This document shows positions 11,101-22,701 of a DNA stretch of 64,000 nucleotides, in pieces. The notes under the pieces were generated by a model. That model was not told the origin of the DNA. It ran no database searches and saw nothing but the letters and a program-made list of their open reading frames with translations. Every line of letters starts with the position of its first letter. Within the stretch, counting starts at the first letter, position 1. This DNA comes from Blasia pusilla. Taxonomy: Eukaryota; Marchantiophyta; Marchantiopsida; Blasiales. The stretch lies in the NCBI GenBank assembly GCA_050084515.1, contig CM114275.1, positions 4,712,001-4,776,000 of the forward strand. Direction: 5' to 3'. A program made the position numbers and the translations under genes.

Positions 11101-11517
11101 TGGCATTGAAGGCAACATTGATGCCTACATGAAGATCGCAGCTGGACCATTAAATTGGGATTATTACAGATATCCTGGAAACGTTTTAGATTGAAGCACT
11201 TTGAGTGATTCGTTGACCGCAATGCTTGAATCGTCATGGTCTGTAAAGAAACAAATGTATTGATATCAAATTTGTGGTATTGATATCTGATTCCCTCTTG
11301 ATTGTTATGATGCAGAATGAACCAAAGACAGAAAGGTGTTGTCAGTAATTTTCAGTTATAGCACCCCTTAACCTAAAGGCAGTCATGATTGATGTGCTTA
11401 TTGTTGGTAACTCCTGGACTGTCTTGGGGCCCTTAACACGAGCTCACAACTGCCGCAGTGCAGGAGAAATACATGCCAGATGATGGTGAGCTGGAAGCAA
11501 AGAAAGAGGATCCCTAG
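8143..11517 (+). CDS. GPN2: GPN-loop GTPase 2 (ten exons)
   Basis: Exons: 8143-8234, 8360-8404, 8555-8634, 9010-9084, 9388-9491, 9880-10036, 10611-10698, 10832-10904, 11039-11182 and 11443-11517. They join in frame to a protein of about 310 aa, the usual length. Visible motifs are the P-loop GPPGSGKT (residues 9-16), NLDPAN (37-42), the diagnostic LGPNGG loop (68-73), FDFPGQVE (103-110) and SKID (173-176) as the guanine-specificity motif. GPN2 proteins are cytoplasmic GTPases that pair with other GPN proteins and help assemble and import RNA polymerases. The start has a good context (GAGCCATGCC). The last junction is least certain: without splicing at 11182 the frame would stop at 11192-11194, but the downstream exon restores the family's conserved AVQEKYM end. 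No lesion is seen. Confidence 0.93.
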
Positions 11518-13289
11518 TGAGGAGCAAAGACATTTCCAGTGTGGAATATTCACTACATTTAGTACAAGTTGTCTGGAGTGGTAAGTAATCATTCTATCTC
11601 TGAACAGAACATTTGCTGTTCAAATTTGAATTTTGTCAAATCTTCAGATTCGTAGATCTTGGGTCTTACGAATTGGTGTTTTAGGTGGAGAAAAATGATA
11701 TCTTAATGCTTCAATGTGATCAGAAGTCACCCTTACAGTTCACTAGGTTGTAGACTCCTGCCTCCGTTCATATGGTTTTGTGGTTGTTGAACACAGGCTG
11801 TCATGTTCATGCTTCTGCTTGGCCATAGTTGCAAGAAACTTATATGACTGGTGCATGTGATACCGTCCGCCAGAGTGGAACATCCTTCACACCCCTGAGT
11901 TAGTTTTGTCACATGCCAAGGGACTCTTTTCAAAGTCTGGGAGTTCAGTACATAATTGCTTCAATTGATGAGGCCAAAGCCATGAGCTGGGGGATCTTGG
12001 CAACTGGTATCCTTTCAACCTTGGAGTGGGACAGGACCATCCATTAGGTTCAGATGCTACTCTACAGTTTTATTTGGAAACTTCTTTGGTGGGGGTTCAT
12101 TATTAGTGTGCAGTGTTGCAATGTTGCTTGTTAGTGGACAGCATGGTTTTCTGGCTCTAGAGCTTCGCTTCAGCACTAACTTCCTGGCTGTAATCAGATG
12201 CAGGGTAATGGTTAGATGGCTTATCGAGAGGAATTGCAGATTAGACCTGGCTCTTCATAGCTATTGTATAAAGTTTGTAATTTGACCATCATGGAAATAG
12301 TAAACAATTACCTACCATATTGAGCTACCCTTCTGATTCCACATTTTGGTCATTCTGATGCCAAATTGAACAGAGATGGCTTTTCTCAGTCGATATCACC
12401 AGTCGATAGAAAGTTTGAGTGTTTCAAGATTGTCAAAATGTGACTGTCCTCTGAAGGTGAAGGCATCAATTTCAATGGGCATGCTTCTTTCCTATCTGCC
12501 ATCCCTATGGGAGTTTTGGTTGCTCAACATCTAATAAGTGGAACTTAGAGGATCTTGGTGACTACCCATCAGAGAGGTGACTGGCTCAAATTTAGGTGAA
12601 TCATCCTCCGGTTCACAAATTAAATTTGTGGAAGAGCCATTTATTTAGACATTATAATGCGCTGTAGTAGATTAGGTTGATGTTATTGAAAGTAGTAGCG
12701 CTGAAATTATTGAGTAATACTTCCTGCTCAAAAGATGACCTGATAATTGAAAAGAATTCACATATAAAAATGGGATTGCAGAAATGTTTGTCATAACCTT
12801 AACATATTGAAGATTGCGTCTGACAGGAGAACCTGAGGTCATGAGCAGATCTTCAAACAAAGAGAATCCTGTGGGTTAAATAATCTTACTGTTATGGAGT
12901 GAAAGATGTATCTCACTTAAGATAAACGTTTTTTAATATCTCGGTCTCAAACCGTGTGAAATGGCAAAGGTTTTTGTGTCCGTGTGGTAATTGCTGAGAG
13001 TTTTAAAAGTTGGATTGCTAAATGTTGGATCACTTGCCAAGAGACTAACTTCATTTCCTACACCCTAATCATTAGCAGCTATTTTATAAGTCCACATTGT
13101 GTTTGCCCGGGTTAATTGGAATTATTAGCTATTAATAAATATATAAATGAATAACTAGAATTCTTTGTTATGTAAAAGAATACGTAATTTAATAATTGAA
13201 CCTCAGAATTATGAAGTGGTCTTACACCAGTTTTGAATGATCATACTCACAGAAAAATATTGTGATACCATCGGCTGAGATGTCGAGCC
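11518..13289. other. GPN2 3' flank and AT-rich intergenic DNA
   Basis: The stretch begins with the 3' untranslated region of GPN2. GTGGTAAGTAATC near 11579 is a strong donor-like sequence and could start an intron in that region. No coding region or known repeat is supported. The AT content rises steadily toward 13.1 kb. Confidence 0.5.
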
Positions 13290-14830
13290 ACCCCATTGAT
13301 AGAGATGATCAAGTGTCAAGGGGAGAGATGTTCGAAAGTTATAAGAGCATCCTCCGATAGTACTATAAATAAGGTTGGAAAAGCGGAGAGAGTTCCTGAA
13401 AGATTCTTCTAAAAGATTACAAGCCCTTTGAGATCCTTATTAGTATGAGAGATATATCATAGCATTCAAGAATTAGTTATATACTTAATGAGTGACAAGA
13501 TGTGGCAAGTCAATAGTGATAGCTTGTCTAATATGCAAGAGAGTTCTCTATTTGTGGATATTGGATCAAATAAAAACATGTCATGGTAGAAGTTTTCATG
13601 GCCGTGGTGGATACGAAGGATATCATAGTTAAAAAAATGCAACAACACTTAGTATAGTATTGAGAACAAAACACTCACAAAATTAGCATCTCTGGACTAT
13701 AACTCATTATATGGAAGCAATAGTGAAAAAAAAATTTACACGTGATTGGAATAATGACTCTCATGTGTTTAAATAAAATGACCTTGGAAGCTAATTGGTT
13801 TAGTAGTATTGAGCCTATAAATGATCGCAATAGTGTTGAAAGAAGATGATATATTATCTCATGGTATAATCATGTGTATGGGTAACATTTCAATTACAAT
13901 ATCTTTTTGCTTTTGGAATTATTTTCTATGCTCCTATTATTGCAAAAAATTAATTTGTAGAATATAAATAGTATAATAGAATTATCAAGTGAAATTTTGC
14001 ATGTATTTTTGTTTCATTGAATTAAGGGATGACCAAATTATGATAGCCAAAGGAATTAGATCTTGGATAATGTTTAAACTAGATGTTTTATGCTAGAAAT
14101 TCAAACAATAATATATGGTTAAACTAACCAACAAGTCATAAATTTCAATGTGCGGTATGAGAAATTTAGGCATATGAACCGTTAAAGATTATAAATTATT
14201 TAATTATTTAATATAGTGATTAGATCCCCTAACATATATGATGTTATTATGATAGAGATATACATATGCCTCGCTTGTCAAGTTAGAGAATATGCTAGAT
14301 TTTCATTTCTAAAGCAAGGCAAAAGAGTATCCAAAATATTAGAGTTAATTCACGATGACTTGTAGACAACATCACATCATAGCCTTAGGAGTTGATATTA
14401 CTTTGTTTAATTTATTTATGACTTCTCTAGATATATATGGATATACTTTATGAAGGTTAAGTTAGAAGTATCCTCAATGTTCAAAATATTCAAAAGATTA
14501 GTTGACAAATAGATTGGGCAGTACATTTTTAAATTTTGTTGTGATGGGAAGGAGAGTACCTCTCGACACAATTTGATAATTATTTACGTTATAATGACAT
14601 CTAATGACAAGTCATTTGCCATTACACTCCATAGCAAAAGGGGATGAAAGTGGAACAATCCACACATTGCTCAAACAATACGCACTATGTTGAATGAGAA
14701 GAACATACCCAATTCGTATTGGGCAAAGGATGTAACATGTATAGTCTACCTAATCAACCAAACTCCAAGGCATGAGTCCATGACAAGATTATATTTAAAG
14801 TCTTCACAATCATAAAGTTGTGTTTTGATT
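13290..14830 (+). pseudogene. Heavily decayed Ty1/copia remnant
   Basis: Fragments of a copia polyprotein can be read in order but with many stops and frame changes. The clearest is at about 14261-14540, where CLACQVREYARFSFLKQGKR and then LELIHDDL match the end of the zinc-binding region and start of the integrase core. It is followed by FIYDFSRYIWIYFMK-like sequence. At 14665-14815 a later part reads TMLNEKNIPNSYWAKDV and CIVYLINQTPRHESM, the integrase end. Upstream, FHGRGGYEG near 13594 may be the gag glycine-rich end. The surrounding AT bias fits mutational decay. No LTRs were found. Confidence 0.7.
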
Positions 14831-14894
14831 TATGAAAGTTTTTGGTTGTATTGGTTACATGTGCTTATATTCTTATTGAAAGGTGTGGAGCACA

Positions 14895-15225
14895 TCAAGG
14901 TTGCACATGGACAAAGTCTGTGTCCGTGGACTTATGTCCATCCTATGATAGGACTTGTTCATATGCGCCCCATCTTCCCCTTCTTTCTCAATTCCCCGAC
15001 TTGCCTATTTGTTCCATAATTTCCCGTTTCTTCCTCCCTCAATCCCCAATTCCTCCCCCCTTATTGCCCCACTTGCCCTTGTCTTATCTTCTATCATGAA
15101 CTAGAAGTATGGGTCCCATCTCTTGCAATCCATATCCATGGATATATCCGGACTTATCCATCCATGCCCGTCCTAGGGATGGATTTGTCCGTTTTTCTGT
15201 AACCATGGTGCACATACACATCGCT
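14895..15225. mobile_element. Possible small non-autonomous element with weak terminal inverted repeats
   Basis: The left end (GGTTGCACATGGACAAAG) and the reverse complement of the right end (GGTTACAGAAAAACGGACAA) share a GGTT..CA..GGACAA pattern. The interior is pyrimidine-rich on the plus strand (14960-15080). No coding sequence and no clear target duplication are visible. It may equally be an unrelated pair of short matches. Confidence 0.25.
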
Positions 15226-15880
15226 ACATAATATATATTGTTGTCATCGACTATAAGCTCTAACACACAAGATACCATATTCACTCATGGCATCTGAACA
15301 CTAGGACGAGCTCATACCAAAATATCTCCGTTGAATTAAGATCACTGAAAAGCTCTCACACAAATTCTATCTTTAACACCAATTTCAACAAATATGATAA
15401 ATTAAAAGATTTATGAGTTTTGAAATCCCTTGATGGTTTTGATTTCCTTGAAGTCATTCATGTTTTAGGATAATACTAAGACTTAAGTTCATTTAAATCC
15501 AAATCCAAATCTTCCCTATAACAGTAGGTCTACTATGTTTCATTCATCTTTATTTGTTGGAAATTTAATCTTTTTTTTTTCCATCGAGTACCGGAGTAGT
15601 AAGATAAAACATTTCAAAATATATTTTCTTCTTCTCGATATCTTGGGCCTACGATGGCTTGAGAGTGATTAAATGAAAAGATCATCTCGTAGTCAAATGT
15701 TCAAATTGATAAAGATCTTCTTGTAGTCAAACGTTCAAATATTATCTCAGATATACTTGCTGTTGTGCCCATACACATCGCTACACAATTTACATCGATG
15801 TTACCAAACATACACACAAACATACACGATCCCATGCTAACTCATGGCATCCAAAAAATGAGACGAGAAGTACCAAAACA
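15207..15880 (-). mobile_element. Two LTR-end fragments of the Ty3 family
   Basis: The reverse complement of 15765-15880 ends in GTAGCGATGTGTATGGGCAC then AACA, matching the LTR end GATGTGTATGCGCACAACA at 50147-50165. A related end lies at 15207-15250. The flank CATACACGATCCCATGCTAA...CATGGCATCC recurs in opposite orientation at 63055-63140, so these belong to a third LTR subfamily. Each is a truncated fragment. Confidence 0.6.
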
Positions 15881-15959
15881 ACGAGATGAGAAGTACCTAC
15901 ATTTGCTTGGGCTGGTTGATTAACCTCACTCAAGAGGAAAATAGAGTCCCAGGCTATTC

Positions 15960-17345
15960 AGTCATGGTACGCGATGTTGGACCTAATCCTACGGACACGG
16001 GCGGGAGGAGGTGCCTCTTATTAACACCTCACCTACGTTGAGAGATGTTTTTAGGATCGCCGAGAACATTGAGCGCAACATGGTAGAGGAGAGCGTAACC
16101 ACCATGGGTTCTAGGCAAGAGCAGCCACGATTGCCTACACCACTAGTGCAACAACGAGGATTCTGAGATAGGTCTGTGGCATCACGAGCTCAGGGAGGAT
16201 ATCGGGAGGCCGTGGCACAGAGACCTGCGCCTTCATATACGGCTTAGCAGTAGTCGCTTACGATTATTTGTTGGGCATGTGGTGGAGCCTATCATTAGCG
16301 CGATTGCACTCGTCAGGATCTTGGACGTGTGCCTCAGCATGGAGGAGGAGATGGTGATGCACCAGAAGTTTATTAGTGTGACTATTGTCAGAGGTACGGT
16401 CACACATGCGCCAGGTGTATCAGCCTACACCCTGAGTTACGTCTGGATTGAGGGCTAGAGAGGGCACCACACCGAGTTATCGGTCAAGGTGGACCTAGCG
16501 GTTGTGCACCAAGTGGTCCCATTGGGGGACGAGGAGTTGGATTTTCCCGAGGGGGTGGTGGAGTTTCCCGTGGAGGAGGTAGAGTTCCACCACCTAGACG
16601 TGTTGAGGGAGACACTGGGCATGAGGCTAGGACGGTTGTTCAGATACAACAACTACATCAATAGATTGCTACTATGGCATTTAGGTTACATGATGCGAGA
16701 TCCATGGCATCGATGGCTTATGGAGCAGTTGGAGATGTAGAAGACCTTGGCTAGATGTGCGCGAGTGGCCAGTTGGAGGGAGCCGCTGTTGTTACACCTG
16801 GATCTGCCGCGGAGTTGGATCCACAAAGGGGAAAAGCCAGGAAATAGACCAGGATTCCTCTGTCTTTCACGTTGTCTAAGGCGATGAGGACCCCATCAAT
16901 GGGTCCTGATCAAAGTTCCCGGAGAGTTGATGTTGTTGGTGTGTAGGCATAGAGGGCGATGGGAGAAGCGATTGCGATGACTCCTATTGATGATGCTTGG
17001 GAGGAGCATGTGTCGAGTATGATGTTGGGGGCCACCATGATGGTGTATCGTGCTCCACTATTTTCTGCTTCCGATGTTATGATGTCGGGAGGTACGTCCG
17101 CCGAGGTTTTCCGGGTGGCCGTAATGCTATGTGAGCGTGGAGATGGTGTTCCTACATCACGTTCAGAGGTGATTGCAGAGGAGGTGATGAACCTGCCCTT
17201 GGAGCCGATGCTTAGGCCGTCCACTTCAGATTCATGGCAGGTTGCGGCTGGTAGGATGGCGGAGATGCCCGCTACATCCGCGATAAGGCGTGCCATGGTT
17301 GCTCCAGGTGTGGTGTTGCTGGATAACCGGGGAGAGATCTTCTAG
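15960..17345 (+). pseudogene. Ty3/gypsy gag and nucleocapsid remnant
   Basis: This remnant lies upstream of the retropepsin at 17346 in the same orientation. At about 16377-16420 a zinc knuckle can be read as CDYCQRYGHTCARC, which fits C-x2-C-x4-H-x4-C. It is followed at 16475-16600 by a Gly/Arg-rich stretch (GGRGVGFSRGGGGVSRGGG), an RGG-like nucleic-acid-binding region. The frame 16959-17345 (128 aa) corresponds to the pre-protease segment also seen at about 48187-48540. Both contain AEVFR..A..LCERG and PGVVLLDN. Stops and frame changes separate the parts. The gag N-terminal half is too decayed to place exactly. Confidence 0.7.
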
Positions 17346-17760
17346 TTGGTGACCCAGGAGGTAGATTGTTTGGTTCAACGTGTCTTGTTAGATTCAGGAG
17401 CACAAACCCTAATGTTGGGGAAGGCGGTATTCACGAGTTTGGGCTTGATGAGGGCAGATGTGGAGCGTTGTCCATTCAGAATACAAACATCCTTGGATGG
17501 AGGAAGTACCACACAGTTTATCACCCAAAAAGAGGTCATGGTGAGGATTTGCCCAAGACATCCTACAAATGATTCTGTGGTGCGAGCCAAGGCGATCGTG
17601 ACCGATGTAGAGTCCTACGACGTCTTGGTTGGTGGAGCAATGTTGTACCCGATGGGGTTTTCCTTGGATTATTGGGAGGAGTCAACATCCTACAGACCAA
17701 GATGGCATTTCGGTGATGGACGAATTTGTTCATTACCCGTTCGATTCATGGGTGGAGTGA
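17346..17760 (+). pseudogene. Ty3/gypsy retropepsin (aspartic protease) fragment
   Basis: The active-site motif RVLLDSGAQTLMLGK sits about 16 codons into the frame. It matches the copy at 48585 (RVLLDSGAQPLMLGK). Downstream, DVERCPFRIQTSLDGG and YDVLVGGAMLYPMGFSLDYW are also shared with that copy. The Asp-Ser-Gly-Ala triad is intact. An in-frame TAG (17343-17345) splits it from the upstream segment. The reading frame stays open to 18131, but homology to the other copy ends near 17750, where a GC-rich insert begins. A dead fragment. Confidence 0.8.
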
Positions 17761-18400
17761 TCGAGCGACGGCCGAAAGAGATGGCGACATTCGCCGCGTT
17801 AAAAAATGCCATTACGTGGCATTTTTTAACAGACATGGACACGACACAATTTGTCTGCGACGCTCGATCGACAGAAAAATGGGGGCCGTGCATGATGCGG
17901 ACTGGCCGGGAAAGGGCGGATTGTTCGGTGTGCACGGGCCCAAGTGCAAGCGGCGAGCAACGCGGGCTCATGGAGCCTGCACCCGGACCTGCACGGACAT
18001 ATCTGTCCTCGAGACACCACACAATTAGGGTGGTATCCAAAGGGATCAAAGTAGCACTCCGGGCTACCTCGGGTTCCTCTAACCTGTCACGTTCTAGTGC
18101 AAACGCCTTGCTCCACACCGTCTGCACGTGATCATCAGCTAAACGTTGGAGCTCCTCACTAGATCCCCACAGCGGCACCTCTCCTCCACGAAATGATGCA
18201 GCTACCATAATACTCCTCTCCCTAGAAGTGTCAGGCGTAGGGGTGTCTTCTCCATGGACATGCCCCTCAATCAAGTCACTTGAGGGGCATGTCCGTGTCC
18301 CCCGCCCCCGCCCCCGTCCCGTCCCCTTCCCCCTTTTTTCCCCTTTTGGATAAAACCCATAAGGAAAGGGTCCACAAGGGGCCCCCAAAATATATATATG
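17761..18400. other. GC-rich insert with two perfect hairpins
   Basis: This segment is clearly more GC-rich than its neighbours and interrupts the Ty3 remnant. It contains a perfect hairpin at 17798-17830 (arms GTTAAAAAATGCCA, loop of 5) and another at 18256-18294 (15-bp arms GGACATGCCCCTCAA, loop of 9). It ends in CCCGCCCCCGCCCCCGTCCC. A minus-strand frame (17690-18388, 232 aa) crosses it. That protein has no motif I recognise, and it runs into the retropepsin on the opposite strand, so I do not call it a gene. It may be an inserted DNA transposon or captured sequence. Confidence 0.45.
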
Positions 18401-19040
18401 AAAGGAGATTTAGGGATAATTTACCTAATTATCTATATTTTTCCATATTTTATCAGTTTTTGGGTGATATTTTGGATTAGGCTTTAAATTTCTATGGTGT
18501 TGAGAGCTAAGGGCTTTCAAGATTACTAGGAATTTGAGAGAAATCCCTTGGGTGCCTTTTGGAAGTACCTGGATTTTATTTGGGACCAACTAGGTTATTT
18601 GCGCTCCTTGTTGCATTTGAAATAAACTCCAATTGACTCCACATTAGGTGAGTTTGTGAGTGTGGAAATCTTTTGTTTCATTAAACATTTTTGGTGATTT
18701 TGAGATTTCCGATTCATAGACCCGAGTGTTTTGAGTTGTTCCATTGGTTCTCCTTAGCACATTGGGGATGTGGAGGTGGTTAAGGAACCTTATCTAAACA
18801 CTCCTATATCTACATATTCCCTTTGAGATCCCAACCCTAAACTTCCATCGTTCACGCACAGGAACATTCTGATCCATTGTTTTAGCATCTCACGTCATTC
18901 TCTTTTCGGTATTTTCTTATCTCAACCCGTATATTTCTTTCCCTTGTATTTTTTTAAGTTATTATTATCTTTTTCATCCAAGGAAAATATCTAGTAGGGC
19001 TGGGTCATCGAGAGCGGGAGAGAACAGAAATGAGTGCAAC
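18401..19040. other. Non-coding DNA upstream of the kinase-like remnant
   Basis: No open frame of note. It is T-rich and could be the promoter, leader or intron of the decayed gene that follows. No LTR structure was recognised. Confidence 0.4.
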
Positions 19041-19547
19041 ATTGGTGGCAAGAGGCAAAGAGCAACTCTAAGGAATGATTTCAACATGGCCGTAAAAGAG
19101 GCATTGTTAGACTGGTTTTTCCAACTTTCTTTATACAAGAGATAATCTTACATTTTTAGGGATATGGATGGTTTACATGACTACATCTTGGAATTGCACA
19201 GATTGTCCAATAGAGTGGTAAAGGCATTTGATTGGGAAGTGGATGCCACGGAGGCCGATAGGTTGACTAAATTTTGTGCCTAACAAGGTGTTAACGTGGA
19301 GAGAGTGTATGTCAATCTCAAGACATATAAGGATGAGAAGCAGAATGCTGAAGAGTCGGCTCTCCTAGAAATATTTTGTATAAAGTTAAGAAGTGCTCAA
19401 CGTCTTTTCAAGGGACGTAGTACTTCTCTAGGGTTGATATTGACCGTTCCATGTGCAATAACTTTGATTTTCGATAAGAATGTAGTAATAAGATATGACC
19501 TGAGCGATATTGTGGAAACAGGTATCGTGTCGAGAGCCTTTCTTTGA
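19041..19547 (+). pseudogene. Decayed open frame upstream of the kinase-like region
   Basis: The frame from about 19162 reads DMDGLHDYILELHRLSNRVV and continues through a TAA near 19281-19283 into a 74-codon stretch rich in Lys and Glu. The frame is otherwise open to 19547. No known domain was identified. Its position and orientation suggest it is the N-terminal part of the kinase-like gene at 20.9-21.7 kb, separated by non-coding DNA. That link is inference. Confidence 0.3.
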
Positions 19548-20927
19548 GTAAGGGCGGACCTTCTAGCTGCAACAGACGTGGTTGATGCAAGTCAAACTTT
19601 ATAAGAATTTTTCCTTTTTCAGTACATAATTATTATGTAAACCCTCTCTTCTCTCACGACAGGAATCACGAAAGGTAGTGCTGAGATGATCACTTCTTCA
19701 TAACATAAAACCACAAAATTCCTAACTATGAAGTCCCTCTAAACTACTTTACGTTTGTATACAAGGAAAATAGCACAACTAGTGTTAAACCCTACTCGAG
19801 CAGGCCTATTAACGTCCATGGATAACTATATAAGGACATACAAAGTGAAATCCCATGTCCTTCTGTACGTGACTATAGGAAGAATCATCGGAGTTGGAGA
19901 TTGCATGACTTGGTTCATGAACGCGCTCCCAAAGTGATAAACTAGATAGCGAGTGAACCAGTGCCTATCTACAAAGAGAATATTGACGTGATACGGGTTA
20001 AGGAAAGGAAAATCCGGCACAACTCATGCTCCACCTCTATCCATACTTGACAAACATCCTCTACTCTCCTCTAGAATGGGATTTGGCAGAGTTGCTCTCC
20101 CAAGAGGGGTAATCCACTCTCATTGGGAAAATAACAAGCCAAACCATCCTCTATTTCTAGTATGACTAAACTCATCTAAGGTAACAAGTCTCTCATCTTC
20201 CCTCATACTACACTCTAGAAATCTCTCAAAGAATAGACCAAGATCAAGTTACTCCCAAGAGGGGTAATCCACTCTCATTGGAAGAGCAAGCAATCCCAAA
20301 GCCATACACTCAAGAATGACACGAAAGACTCAAGATGTGAAGTAGAAGGTGATGAACCCTTGAAGGTCGCTCCTCTTTATATACTCACAAGGGATCCACA
20401 ATAAACGAAATAAGGCTAATCTTATCTTGTGCCACATGGCTTCCTCTCAAGGCTTAGCCAATCACATTTTGACACAAGAGATTGCCTCTAATCTATTCTA
20501 AAATATCCTCTTTTACTCCCTTCATATCTTCCAAACTATCCCACCAACCCTAGCCACTAACCAAGACTACTTTTGCTTTTGTTTTATTAAAGGACCAACC
20601 CCACTACTTTACTTTTCTAATCCCATCTTTTATTTAATATCTCTTTTCCTAAAGTTGGGCCTGCGCAAATGAGTCATCCTAAAGAGGTTTAAACATGGGA
20701 ATTTCATTTTCCTAGGCTAATTTACTTAATACTAATAAAACTCTCTCTAACACTTAATGATAGAAGATTTTATATAACAGGTGATTTTACTATACGACAC
20801 CGGTTCACACGAAATTATGTACCATTGTAAAAAAAATAAACGGAACCCATGGCTTTAGGGAAGAAATATGCTATTGCATGAAGGTGTATAAGGAATCATC
20901 TCTATCAGGATCTAGAAAATTGATGAT
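19548..20927. other. Non-coding stretch with a 30-bp direct repeat
   Basis: CTCCCAAGAGGGGTAATCCA followed by CTCTCATTGG occurs at 20096-20127 and again at about 20251-20282, a spacing of about 155 bp. The DNA between is AT-rich and has no supported coding region. It may be an intron or a gap left by transposon decay. Confidence 0.5.
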
Positions 20928-21656
20928 GTGAGAGGAGTTGTTTTTGCGAGTATTTTTCATTGCGGTGTTGTTTGCATGGTGGGAAGGTTGATCGAGGATC
21001 CAAGGCGTGCCATTTTTCCATTTTGGAATGGTGGACACCTCGAAAATTGGTTGCGAGCATGCCATAACTTGAAGAACGGCGGGGGTAATCTAGGAGATTT
21101 GGAAAAGATGAGATGTCTTGCAATAACATCAAATGTTGTCCAACTTGTGGTTGTTCTTCTTGGTACCATGGAGACTTTCCACAAGTGTGGGGTTTTTCAT
21201 ACTGACCTCCATGCGAGAAACATGTTCATCCATTTTGGATCCAACTCTAGCCCATACATTGGCGTTGGAGATTGGGGGAATGCCATGTGGACTGATGAAG
21301 TATTAGAGTCTCCTTATAGATGATGGCAACATGAACAAAAAAATCATGTTGGGCATATAGCACTGGAGTTGATAGCAGGGTCTCTGAATCTCCCTTTTAG
21401 CAAGGCTACTAAAATCTATGCCCTAGGAATGATTGTGAAGAATTTGAACTATGTGATATACAACCTCTCCGTCGGGAATGCCCAAGCGAACGTGAGATTT
21501 ACTTATTTCGAAAGGATTCGAAAGTGGGCATTAGCTCCGAATCCCTCTGATTGCAAAAGCTTAGAGTTTCTTATTGCATATATCAGAGCAAATGCGAAAG
21601 TATTAGGTGTAGATGATATAGATAAGAGATTAAGGCCAATAACAATGGTAGTATGA
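20928..21656 (+). pseudogene. Protein-kinase-like catalytic fragment
   Basis: The first frame (20928-21323) contains VFHTDLHARNMFIHF and IGVGDWGNAM. These fit a kinase catalytic loop (H-x-D-L-x-x-x-N) followed by a DFG-like site in which Phe is replaced by Trp (GDWG). The next frame (21369-21656) continues with IALELIAGSLNLPFSKATKI and YALGMIV, the position of the activation-segment end and helix F. A stop (about 21322-21324) or a frame change separates the two. The glycine-rich loop and VAIK lysine were not seen. The degenerate HTD/GDWG signature suggests an atypical kinase or phosphotransferase fold. It is probably non-functional. Confidence 0.5.
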
Positions 21657-21912
21657 TTATAAAACCGTTTGAAGATTGGATATTTTTCATGAGAAATGAA
21701 AGACTTGGTTCAAAAAGATGAATGTGTTACTATGAAATTTTGTAAATGATGAATCTTGATTGATGTTCGGATGTACCGTGTGCCATCGTATCACTATTAT
21801 TGGAATCATTTCTAAATCACTTTCTTTTTGTATTTCGGTAAAAGACCAAATGGAGTTGCCACCTCATGAAGACCGTAGCCCTCATGACAATCAGGATGGC
21901 AAAAGAGGGTAA

Positions 21913-22182
21913 GAACCCCTCAATACACCTACACCACAGATCCCTCCAAATGTGAACAAGAAGACGGTCTTGCAATTCGTCAGAGAAGATGAATTAAAGG
22001 CGCACTTGCATTGTGCCATTGACCCACAAGTTTTGAAAGAAGAGTTCAAGAAGTCGCGGCTGAAGTGGTTGGAGCGTGCGATTGGAGAATTTGCAAGGAA
22101 AGTGGAAGAGAATGATTGGACAAAGGATTGGGCTTTATTCAATGGCGTCCAAAAGTATGAAGACCTCCCAAGAGGAAGATGA
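21913..22182 (+). pseudogene. Charged helical fragment upstream of the RING-like gene
   Basis: Opening at 21913, the frame gives about 90 residues dominated by Lys, Glu and Leu, including EFKKSRLKWLERAIGEFARK. This predicts a long helix and perhaps a coiled coil. It stops at 22182. Further in-frame pieces between 22200 and 22690 are broken by stops. It lies in the same orientation as the larger frame at 22702, and I think both come from one gene. No domain was recognised. Confidence 0.35.
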
Positions 22183-22701
22183 AGTTAGTGAGCAAGGTAT
22201 TTGTTTAGCTCAAAGTCACGGAGTTGATGGAGGATATGGAGGTCCAGTATGGCGATGTGGATGAGGGGTCTTTGAGAAGAGATAAGAGACCAAGAGAAGA
22301 AGACAGTAAAACTCCACGACAACACTTTAAATGAGCAAGATGGAAGCTTCATCACCACGAGCGTCGTCACACCATTATCAGCAAGGTGGATTGGCAAGGA
22401 GCCTTAGAGCCATACTATCTTCCTTGGATGGTTAAAGAAGAAATGGTCGTGCTAAAGAGTATATACAAGACTAGAGTGGAGATGAAGGGCGAGTATAGAT
22501 GGGGGCAGAGGATAGACGAGATGGTTTGAATGACCTCTATGTAGGTCGTAGTACGAGCTTTGATGAGCCCGAGGAGAGTTCTGATCGCCTTATACATAGC
22601 AGTGCTCCTCCCCAAACCTTTCATATGGGGAGAGTGCTCTAGATAATAACGAGGTAAAATCTTGTCTATCATAGTTGGAGAGTTTAATAACAAATTCCTA
22701 A

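Noticed and set aside
14895-15225. A firm MITE call
   Set aside because: The terminal matches are short and no target duplication could be shown, so it is listed only as a low-confidence candidate.
17690-18388. 232-codon minus-strand frame as a protein-coding gene
   Set aside because: It overlaps the Ty3 retropepsin on the other strand, shows no known motif, and its openness can be explained by high GC content.
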